Below, piece after piece: positions 1 through 7,540 of a DNA stretch of 12,535 nt. The stretch is from Cerioporus squamosus. Its lineage: Eukaryota > Basidiomycota > Agaricomycetes > Polyporales > Polyporaceae. The notes beneath the pieces were generated by a model. That model did no database searches. It was not told where the DNA came from and saw nothing but the letters and a program-made list of their open reading frames with translations. Position 1 is the first letter of the stretch. Each line of letters opens with the position of its first letter. The stretch is from the NCBI GenBank assembly GCA_022592435.1, contig JABYQS010000825.1, positions 1 through 12,535 on the forward strand, in the 5' to 3' direction. Made by a program: the position numbers and the translations under genes.

Positions 1-544
1 GCATAAAGCACCACGTACCAGGCGCAGCGCTCTCAGCAGGCACACCGCCCACACCCCAGCACGCCGTGACGGCAGTAGTAGCCACCCTCCCGACAGGAGG
101 TGAGTAGGAAGAAGCGGGACGGGGCGGAGAACGCAGCCTTCTTTTGCTTACAGCCCCATCCGGCACGGCAGGCGCGCGGCCGGGCGCCAGACCCAGTCAG
201 GAAGCCCCATGACTGAGCCAGCTCCTCGACGATTTCCAGCAGTCGCGCGATCTCCCCGCACAACCACATAGCCTCAGACGGCCAGCCGTAGGCACCTCTT
301 CCATAGCTAGCAGCATTCCAAGGGCCGCACGACAGAGCGTGGGACAGCCCTTGGCCATCCACCTTACACACAGTGCTCCAAGAACACTACGCCTAAGCGT
401 AGGAGCCGAGGCCCTCAGTCGTCCTCCCCAGTCACACCGCACACTCCGCAAGCAAGGGAAGCCTCTGTTCGTCGATATAGGTCACTGGGAACAGTAATAG
501 ATTGAACCGAACCCAGCATCGACGGCTGCGGCAGCAACACGGCC
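1..544. other. 5' window edge, no secure gene
   Basis: This stretch lies upstream of the F-box-like gene. No ORF in it resembles a family I know. One minus-strand frame (371 down to 33) is open for 112 codons and is rich in G/C at third positions, notably from about 280 down to 33, where it would encode a short amphipathic helix followed by a cysteine-rich tail. It has no ATG at its head, so it is either a chance frame or an internal exon. The only plus-strand ATG here (209) opens a frame that closes at 269-271. A good splice-donor-like GTGAGT lies at about 101-106 on the plus strand. No TATA box was seen. Confidence 0.4.
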
Positions 545-2008
545 GTGGGAAGAATTAGGTGGTGGTGGGATGAGGAAGAGTTTGCAGGTTCCCTGCTTGG
601 ATCTCTGTCTTCGACGACCACGTACGATATCACGGTTGTCCCTCCCGAAATATGGCAGGCCATCTTCACTCCGGTCTGCACCGACGGAGGTCGAACAGGC
701 CTCAACATCGCCCTGTCGTGCAAGTTCTTCCACGCTCAATCTACTCCCGTTCGGTTCTACTCGGTCATGCTCTCATCCATCGCATCGGCCGAAGGCTTCC
801 TCGCCTTCACGCGCACGCGTCCCGATGGCCAGCAGCCCGTCGTCCGCCACCTCTCCCTTACGTTGCTGTCGGGACTCAAAGTCCACCGAACACGCCTACA
901 TTCGTTCGGTCCTCACAGCGACCTGACCGCCGAGAGACAGCGTCAGGCCGAGGATAAGAGGGAGACCCTGCAAGCGCGCTTTATTGAAGCCGCGAACGAG
1001 CTCTTTGTCCTGGTCGCCCCCACGCTGCGGACACTGTGCCTCACAACCGGATACTTCCTTCCTCTCGCCCCGATCCCCTGTGACATGCCCGTGCTCGAGG
1101 AGCTCACGATCATGGGCAGCATCTCCACGATCACAGGTGCAACCTCAGCGTCGAGGTTCCCCGCGCTAAAGCGCTTTCATCTCATCCCCAGATCTGCGAA
1201 CGCGAACAGGGACGTCTGCACGACTGCGCTGACTGCGTCTGCGCTGTGCACGGCTCCTCTGTCGCATCTGCGCCTGTCTCACGTTCACGCTCACGAGCGC
1301 CCAGAACTGTCGTCCCTTCTAAGGCGCACGCTCAGTGTCCCAGCGCATCCCGTTCCCTTTCAAGCCGAGGACCATGACGGAGGGGTCCTGCGCGACAGGG
1401 GCCAAGCCACCCTCCCTTGCATCCGGGAGGTTGTCGTGCACACCATCATTCCCGACCTGGGGTGGTGCGGTAACGCGTACGTCGACTACAGACGCGAGAC
1501 GGCGGTATTCGACGGCTTCGTGCAGGCGTGCAACTGGATGCAGGGCATGCAGGTGCTCGCTCTGCAGCGGCGGCAGCGGAACTTCCGTTGGAAGGAGCGC
1601 CTGTATAACGACTGGGTGAGCAGGATCGAGGGCGGGCGCGGGTGCTGGGTCCAGGACGACGCCCAGGAGGCGGCGCTCGAGATGTCGGCCGAACGACAGG
1701 GAGACGTGTTCCGCTCTGATGGGGATATCATCCGCTCCTGGGTCGAGGACGACTTCAGCGGTGGCGACGGTGGCCATCACTGCCAGGACGCTCTTGCGGA
1801 CCTGCTGAACGAGGGCGCTGGTGCAAGCGTGGTGGACCGCGAAGCTGTAGATGATGTGCTCCAAGTTTATGATCCCGACGATTGGTATGTATACGTGGCG
1901 CGGAGTGACTTGAGGGGGTATGTGGAACCCGCGTCGTCCAAAGGTGCAGTCTTCCGTCGTGTCGGTGGACGCGGATGGCGACGTGGATGGAAGTGTACGA
2001 TTATGTGA
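545..2008 (+). CDS. F-box-like domain protein, 5' end unresolved
   Basis: Probably the substrate-recognition subunit of an SCF-type ubiquitin ligase; such genes are greatly expanded in Agaricomycetes. Counting from the codon at 545, residues 31-44 (VVPPEIWQAIFTPV) form the F-box-like helix start, followed by CTDGGRTG at 45-52 and a conserved-looking stretch ending near residue 80. The rest (about 400 residues) has hydrophobic/leucine periodicity suggesting degenerate leucine-rich repeats and an acidic, Gly/Arg-rich tail. The frame is open from 506 to the TGA at 2006-2008 with no internal break. The codon at 545 is GTG, unlikely as a fungal start. The first in-frame ATG is at 767, which would delete the F-box. 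The true start is therefore either on an upstream exon (a good acceptor, tttgcag, ends at 587), at the ATG at 570 with a lost base, or missing. Family call is fairly sure; the substrate is unknown. Confidence 0.75.
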   Translation: MGRIRWWWDEEEFAGSLLGSLSSTTTYDITVVPPEIWQAIFTPVCTDGGRTGLNIALSCKFFHAQSTPVRFYSVMLSSIASAEGFLAFTRTRPDGQQPVVRHLSLTLLSGLKVHRTRLHSFGPHSDLTAERQRQAEDKRETLQARFIEAANELFVLVAPTLRTLCLTTGYFLPLAPIPCDMPVLEELTIMGSISTITGATSASRFPALKRFHLIPRSANANRDVCTTALTASALCTAPLSHLRLSHVHAHERPELSSLLRRTLSVPAHPVPFQAEDHDGGVLRDRGQATLPCIREVVVHTIIPDLGWCGNAYVDYRRETAVFDGFVQACNWMQGMQVLALQRRQRNFRWKERLYNDWVSRIEGGRGCWVQDDAQEAALEMSAERQGDVFRSDGDIIRSWVEDDFSGGDGGHHCQDALADLLNEGAGASVVDREAVDDVLQVYDPDDWYVYVARSDLRGYVEPASSKGAVFRRVGGRGWRRGWKCTIM

Positions 2009-2671
2009 CCTGTACGTCTGCTCAGTGTATGAGATCCTTACGTTACCTCAGTGTGATTGGGCTCTAAGGAGAAGTCCGCACCGTCGGCGGGTTTGCACTG
2101 AAGGGTGGCAGTGCTCAGCCAGGCATACAGCTAGCCCAGAACCTACGCACGACGCCAACACGACGCCGGTGATTATGTAGCAGCCCGGAGCAATGCAGCG
2201 TGTCACAGACATACCAGATTGTTCTCAACTTCATGTCGCGCAAGTCCACATGCGTTGACCTGGCACGCGGCTGATAAGGCAGCCTGGGCACACTCGAGGA
2301 GGACCGCAGACATCCTCGAGAGGCTCGCCGGGGATCCACCGATGAGTCGGCATGCCACACGTCCCCATGCCGGGGGAAATGCTGGCCCTGGGTGGATGAT
2401 TTGTGCAATTGCGAAGTCGCCGTTGGTGTTTTACCGCAAGACGGAGCATGCAGCAGTGGCATGGGCAGTGTTTCACTCTTTGAACATGCGGACGCGACGC
2501 GGCCCGGGGGGATCTGGGCGAAGATTCTCGGGCGGTTAGTCAGCACGTGGGCGACGCGTCTGTGGCTGGTGGGCCTCGTCCCTTGGACTCCCTCCGCTCG
2601 GACGGTTGACCAAGTCTTGACTGGAAACTCTCGGGGCAGTGCCTCTGCGACAGCCCACGTTCCCCGTGCTT
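2009..2671. other. intergenic, F-box gene to WSS1 promoter
   Basis: About 660 bases between the F-box-like stop and the TATA box of the next gene. A long stop-free frame exists on the minus strand (2714 to 2115), but its product is Ser/Arg/Pro-rich with no recognisable motif, and it runs across the WSS1 TATA box and start region. I do not support it as a gene. The segment should contain the 3' UTR of the F-box gene and the upstream control region of WSS1. No canonical AATAAA was found close to the F-box stop. Confidence 0.5.
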
Positions 2672-2677
2672 TATATA
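2672..2677 (+). promoter_or_regulatory. TATA box of the WSS1-like gene
   Basis: TATATA within ctttatatacc lies 61 bases upstream of the ATG at 2733, a usual fungal TATA-to-ATG spacing with a short leader. The leader is pyrimidine/CA-rich (ccgccctccgcgcacac) and contains no ATG. The position fits independently with the protein-based start choice. Confidence 0.65.
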
Positions 2678-2732
2678 CCGTCCCCGCCCTCCGCGCACAC
2701 ATACCAATCCCCACCCACTACTCTGCCATTCC

Positions 2733-4456
2733 ATGCCTGACGTCTTCGTCAAGTCCCTCACCCACCTCAAGGACCGCCCACGAGCCGACCAGGCTCTCCG
2801 CATCCTCCAGCGGATCGCCTCGCTCGTCAAACCCATCATGCGCAAGCGTGCCTGGGTTCTGCCCGTCCTCTCGGAGTTCTTCCCGGAAAGCCCCAACCTC
2901 CTTGGTGAGCACTCATCTCAGTCGGTTAGTAGTCTCTTTGCTGACGGAGAGGCTGTCTCTGCAGGCCTGAGTGCGTTGACCATCGCAACGAGATGTTTGA
3001 CGGCTTGCTGACAGATATCCAGACATTAATGCTGGCGAGAAGATCCTGCTGCGTTTGCGGCCTCCACACGCACCGGACACCTTCTACGATGAGGAGGATA
3101 TTCTACACACAATGCTGCATGAGGTGCGTGTCACTGCGAGTCCTGCTGTGCTTGGTCACTGACGTCCTCCGCAGCTCACCCACAATGTCCACGGCCCCCA
3201 CGATGACAAGTTCTACAAGTACCTCGCCGACCTAGAGGAAGAGCACGCCGCCCTCCGCCGGTCAGGCTACGACGGCGAGGGCTTCCATTCCGCGGGGCAC
3301 CGACTGGGCAAGGACGTCTCCCATGACCTCCCTGCACACCTCGCCCGCCAGAAGGCCCTCGAAGCCGCAGAGAAGCGGAAGCAGATCAATCTCATCCTTA
3401 GCGGCGGAGGACGTCTGGGTGGTGCCGCAAGGGACGCAAACAAGAGCCCCCGGCAGCTCGCTGCGGAGGTACGTAACAAAGTTATGGTTGTGCATGCTCG
3501 CTGTCGCGACAAGCATCGCCCCATTGCTCTTGCTCGCCTCCACCCTGCCATACATGGTTCGTCCAAGTGTGACGAGCCCCAGGGTATGCTCCGTACAGAA
3601 CAGTGGGGTCCGACTGCTGACTGCCGTGTGTCACGGGCATGTCTCACCACTGACGACGTCTTTCATTCTGACTCTAACTCCTGGCATTGACAGGCCGCCG
3701 AACGCAGAGCACGCGACGACAAGGCCTGCGCCTCAGGGGCTGTGGCCCTACACGAAGCGGAAAAGGCCGCCAAGGAGAGTGTGCGGGACGACGTAATCGA
3801 CCTAACGAGCGACTCCGATTCCTCATCCGGTACTCCCGAGCCCCAGCCTCCGAGCCGGACATCATCGTCATCGAGGACGAGTCGCCGTTGTCGACACCCA
3901 TGGCCTCCACTCCGCTGTCTAACGGCGCTCGTAGCCCGTTCACAAGTGGCTACTCTTCGTCGACCTCTTCATCCTCGGGCACCATCCGTCCAGGGAGCGG
4001 ATACGCATCCGGTTCATCATCTACCACCACGCTCTCGACGTCCTCATCATCCTCTCGCATGCCGCGCCCTACCGTCCACCGTGTCCCCCGAGGCGCCGGC
4101 GACAGCAAGCCCAGCCTGCCGAAGCCACGCTCGGTGTCCCGCCCGGCCCCACGCAAACACTCCAAGCCCAACACTCCCCCGCCGACGCGGGCTAGCTCGA
4201 TTCTCGTCTCCCGCACAACGCCAAAACGGCGATCCCTGCGGAGGAGCAGTGGGTGTGCCCGCGCTGCACACTCATGAACGACGCGCTTGCGCTGCAATGC
4301 GCGGCGTGCCTCGCGCTTAGGCCGCGGGTGACGGAGCTCGAGCACCAGATGACGCGCGACACCGGCGGGTGGACGTGCGAGACCTGCGGCGAGCGCGACC
4401 TGCCCCCTGACTTCTGGTCGTGCCGCTTCTGTGGGAGCGTCAAGGTCGCCTCGTAA
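2733..4456 (+). CDS. WSS1: WSS1-like WLM metalloprotease (DNA-protein crosslink repair)
   Basis: Wss1/SPRTN-type proteases cut proteins crosslinked to DNA and act with SUMO and Cdc48 in the nucleus. The start MPDVFVKSLTHLKDRPRAD is typical of fungal WLM domains. Exons: 2733-2904, 2965-2970 (microexon), 3023-3123, 3175-3468, 3694-4456. Introns of 60, 52, 51 and 225 nt are GT-AG, with CTGAC or CTAAC branch points. Residues 90-102 read MLHELTHNVHGPH: H92, E93, H96 and H102 match the known Wss1 zinc-site spacing (HExxH plus a histidine six further on). After a charged helix come VIDLT (about 225-229) and DIIVIEDE (about 247-254), both resembling SUMO-interacting motifs. A Ser/Pro-rich linker follows, then two zinc fingers: C-x2-C-x10-C-x2-C preceded by EEQW (RanBP2 type) and a second C-x2-C-x11-C-x2-C. 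The frame must shift near 3847-3852 and again before 4241. Each shift equals one missing base or an intron of suitable length (see findings). Expected length about 445 residues. Confidence 0.9.
2965..2970 (+). other. 6-nt microexon of WSS1
   Basis: GCCTGA is bounded by ctgcag upstream and gtgcgt downstream. Spliced between 2904 and 3023 it completes Leu-Gly-Leu-Asn-Ile-Asn, matching the LLGLNVN-x-G pattern at this point of WLM domains. Without it the protein would read Leu-Asp-Ile-Asn, still in frame. Both flanking introns have their own TTGCTGAC branch site (about 2938-2945 and 3005-3012). Confidence 0.75.
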
Positions 4457-4953
4457 GGCGGGGGTATTGCGCTGCATAGGCTGACTACATGTGTTTTCCC
4501 GGGTTTGATGCTCTCGACCTTCTTGGACTTCATCGCGTCCGGTGTAGTGTTAGATTATAGCGTGTATATATTGGATCTGTTCTTGGCTTCGGACGCATCC
4601 TCGCCGCTGTACCATTTCTGGGTTTGATGCATCGTTGTATCGAGTAGTGTGTACAGTACAGTACTAGTGTTCCCCCTGACGCATGACCGGGTTCTTGGAT
4701 ACGTGCCCCCGACTGACGCTGTCTCTCTTCTAATGACCTAGGATACGATTTATTCAATGTATACACTTAGAGCCGCATAAATAGTACATCATTATTGTCC
4801 TGCTTCCCACCAAAAGCTCTGCCACTGTCCGTGATGAGAGAGCAAGTGAAGCCACAACATTACGACGAAGATACTAGTACCCAAACACTCGCGACCGAAC
4901 GTTAAATAAACCACCATAGACCAGACAGTTCCATGAGGCCTACACCCACACAC
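4457..4953. other. convergent intergenic region, WSS1 / laccase 3' ends
   Basis: This holds the 3' UTRs of two converging genes. For laccase (minus strand) an AATAAA lies at 4749-4754, about 200 bases past its stop. For WSS1 (plus strand) the only AATAAA seen is at 4905-4910, about 450 bases past its stop and inside the laccase 3' flank, so either a variant signal is used or the two transcripts overlap. No ORF here resembles a gene. An 11-base direct repeat is listed separately. Confidence 0.5.
4501..4630 (+). repeat. 11-bp direct repeat in WSS1 3' flank
   Basis: GGGTTTGATGC occurs at 4501-4511 and again at 4620-4630, with different sequence between and around the copies. It is not a tandem array and has no sign of target-site duplication. 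It may be a 3'-UTR motif or coincidence. Confidence 0.4.
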
Positions 4954-7127
4954 CTACTGGTCCTCAGGAGCAAGCGCATTGTACGTCGGACACAGCTGCG
5001 ACCACGCCTTCGGGACGGGGTTCGCGAGCTTCGTGTCCGGGACGTCCTCCGCGAAGACGACCGCGAAGCCCGCGTCGAGGTGGAAGTCGATGTGGCAGTG
5101 GAGGAACCACGGGCCCGGGTTGTCCGTCACGAAGCGGATCGTGACGTTGTCCCCCGCCTGGGGCGTGCCCGTGCTCACGACGTCCCGCCAGATCGGGTCT
5201 TTGTAGTTGTAGGCGGAGCTGCCGGCGCTGCGGACGACTGCGAAGGCGTGCTGTGAGGGCGGGCGGGCGCGTGTGAGTGGACGAAGAGAGGAAAGAATGG
5301 GTGGAGAGGGGGACTTACACCGTGCAGGTGGAAAGGGTGCGGGGCGCCGGGAGCGTGGGTTGTGGCCGGCATGCTGATCTCGATGGTCTTGTGCGCGGGT
5401 AGAGGGATGACGCTCCCGGGCGGGAGCAGGTCCTGAGCCTGGTGGGCCCCGCTCAAGATCTGCAGGAGCACCGGGACCGTGGGCGGGGTGAAGGACGCAT
5501 TGTTGATGAAGAAGTTCGTTCCGTTCTAAGGAAAGTATGGATGGTGAGGCAATTCTCTGGCATCGGAAGAGGGCCATGACTCACGAAGTTGAAGTCTAGG
5601 TTGATGGCTTTGTCTACGCCACCGACAGATGGCTTGCCGGGCTGGACACAAGTAAGAGGTGGGAATAGCTCACACAGATGGCGAACGCAGTACATACCAC
5701 CGGCATGGACGCAAGCGGGTGGAGGTCAGTCTCGACCAGGGGCTTCACAGAGCCCGGAGGGTCGATGGGTGCAGGCTCCGCGACCGGAGCTCCGTCATAG
5801 CGGAGAATAGCAGAGTTGACCCCGTCCGCGAACCCCGTCGTGCCGAAGTTGGGGTTTGCGCGGACCCAGTAGTTGCTCGCGTTCTGGTTTGCATTGAGCT
5901 GCGGAGGAGAGGAGGAACCGGCGGGGTCGCATGTACTTAGTTCAGTCACAGGGGAGACAGACATGGGACAGAAGCTTACCACAAACGAGTAGCGCTGAGC
6001 GGCGAAGATTTGGATAGAGTCGACGACGTGCGGCTTGGTGTTTATGCCGTCGGTCTCGATGATAGTCAGGTCGTGGTTGTCGATGCTGAACACGTAGTTC
6101 GGGTCGCACGACATTGAGACGAGGCGGAAGCGGTACCTGTTCCAGGTGCATGATGAGCTCCAGGTCACAGTATCGCCAAGGCGGCAGGGCTCACCGCTTG
6201 CCATGAGTGACTCTGATGACAGCCAGGTCAGCGGTAGGGGTGCTGGCGGACCGCCCAAGGCCGTTAATGAGGGTCGAGTCCGAGCCAAGCCTGGAAACAT
6301 CTCCAGTTACACAGGATCGCAGCACGGATGTCAGTCCAGCGACTTACGGGAAGCGTGGACCAAGCCTGGCTGCGACGTGATACCAGTCCGAAAGGGTGAT
6401 TACGGTGGACTCTGCGTAGAGAAATCAGGAACATCCATGTCAATCGTAGCGAGGGACGCTCACCATTGTCGACGTCATACAGATGCCTCTGCGGGTCGTT
6501 GGGATCATAGACAACGATCGGCCCTCTTAAGCCGTCGCAGTACTGCGTCGAGTGGTGGCTGTGGTACCAGAAGGTGCCTGCAGGAACATGTGTCAGTGAC
6601 AACCGTGATGCGATGCTCTTGCGAGTCGCCCTTACCAGCCTGGCCGGGGACACGGAAGTCATACAGGAACGAATGTCCGGAAGAGATCGGGCACTGGTTC
6701 ACGAAGGCAGGGCCATCTGCCCAGTTGGTGCCCTTCTGGAAGAAACCGTGCCAGTGCTGGGAGAGCGCATCAGCCGTTGTACAACGAGACAGTAACGGGA
6801 AACAGTTCTGACTGACAATGCTGGTTGTCTTGAGCATGGTGTGATTCGTGAGCTTGTCGATGACGTTGAGCCGGAGTTGGTCGCCCTACGGCAGCTGTTA
6901 GCCGATGATGCCTCAGCCAGAGGGTGGATCCTCACCTTCTTCGCTGTGATGAGCGGCGCAGGGTACACGCCGTTGACCACAACCGCGTCGCGAGCAAAGC
7001 CATCGGGCGAGATGACCCTGTTACTGACCACGAGATCCGCGGAGGGCCCAACAGCGGCGACGGCGGCCTGAGTGCTCGCGATGACGGCGAGTGCTACAAG
7101 CGGGGTTAGGATAGAGAGTCTTGCCAT
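4954..7127 (-). CDS. lcc: secreted laccase (multicopper oxidase, class 3)
   Basis: Laccase (benzenediol:oxygen oxidoreductase) oxidises phenols and reduces O2 to water outside the cell, contributing to lignin attack, pigment formation or detoxification. Exons on the minus strand: 7127-6936, 6885-6817, 6756-6636, 6577-6464, 6411-6348, 6290-6195, 6136-5980, 5898-5698, 5641-5585, 5525-5319, 5250-4954. They sum to 1575 nt, or 524 residues plus stop. All ten introns are GT-AG (50-81 nt). A hydrophobic signal peptide spans about 1-24, cut before AVGPSADL, leaving about 500 residues. Copper ligands are all present: HWH 88-90, HSH 133-135, H420/H423/H425 in HPFHLHGH, and H477-C478-H479 with H483. The axial position is F488, as in high-redox-potential laccases. 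The second motif reads HSHHSTQ where HSHLSTQ is usual. The ATG context (gaacgcaATGG) is good and no upstream ATG lies between the TATA box and the start. Which lcc paralog this is cannot be told. Confidence 0.97.
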
Positions 7128-7220
7128 TGCGTTCGCAATCGGGTTTCCTGTGAGTGGTATAATCCGACCTCTGGGATGAGTAGAGCTCGGCTTGAGCACA
7201 GATGCCTCACTTTCCACCTC

Positions 7221-7227
7221 TTAAATA
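7221..7227 (-). promoter_or_regulatory. TATA-like box of laccase
   Basis: On the minus strand this reads TATTTAA (within gatatttaagagg), ending 93 bases before the laccase ATG at 7127, a spacing common in polypore laccase promoters. Confidence 0.6.
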
Positions 7228-7269
7228 TCATCCTGGTCGTCTGGGCGAACCCGCTCGCGATGATGCAGG

Positions 7270-7274
7270 ATTGG
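7270..7274 (-). promoter_or_regulatory. CCAAT box of laccase
   Basis: CCAAT on the minus strand lies about 43 bases upstream of the TATA-like box. Further ATTGG pentamers on the plus strand occur near 7350 and 7418. Position and orientation fit a promoter element; binding is inferred only. Confidence 0.4.
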
Positions 7275-7387
7275 GATCTTGCCATTGTGCTATTGCTCAT
7301 TACCTCTTGCGGGGGAGAGGCGGTCGAATAACAGACATCGAGACCGTTGACATTGGGGCCATGACAGGGCGGTCCGTTTCGACTCTA

Positions 7388-7394
7388 GAGTGCA
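7388..7394 (-). promoter_or_regulatory. putative metal response element (TGCACTC)
   Basis: The minus strand reads TGCACTC, matching the consensus TGCRCNC used for metal-responsive elements in fungal laccase promoters. It is about 260 bases upstream of the start codon. Two CreA-like SYGGRG sites (GCGGGG at 7309-7314 and CCGGAG at 7444-7449, plus strand) lie nearby. Short motifs like these occur by chance. Confidence 0.35.
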
Positions 7395-7525
7395 GGTGGC
7401 ATCTGTTTGGGCCTGAAATTGGCGGCAGTCGCGCGAACGAAAGCCGGAGGGGTGAGAGTGTCCCGAGTATAGGACGAAGCGGACGCTCACGCAGTAGCAC
7501 AGGTGCTGCGAGCTGCATGGCTTGC

Positions 7526-7532
7526 GGGCGCA
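7526..7532 (-). promoter_or_regulatory. putative metal response element (TGCGCCC)
   Basis: A second match to TGCRCNC on the minus strand, about 400 bases upstream of the laccase start, in the same orientation as the first. Copper induction is known for many basidiomycete laccases; here it is only suggested. Confidence 0.35.
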
Positions 7533-7540
7533 TGCGCTTC

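Noticed and set aside
1319..1864. 181-codon minus-strand ORF inside the F-box-like gene
   Set aside because: It is antisense to a frame with clear family features; long antisense frames are expected opposite GC-rich coding sequence.
2115..2714. 199-codon minus-strand ORF between the F-box gene and WSS1
   Set aside because: The product is low-complexity Ser/Arg/Pro-rich with no family motif, its third-position GC is only moderate, and it covers the TATA box and leader of WSS1.
3831..3846. Very short GT-AG stretch (about 17 nt) that would also fix the first WSS1 frame break
   Set aside because: It has the right phase but is far below the minimum size for spliceosomal introns.
3742..4320. Single long plus-strand frame through the WSS1 linker
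   Set aside because: After about 3846 it leaves the frame that encodes DIIVIEDE and the Ser-rich linker and ends without the zinc fingers. Its Arg/Pro/His-rich product looks like an out-of-frame reading.
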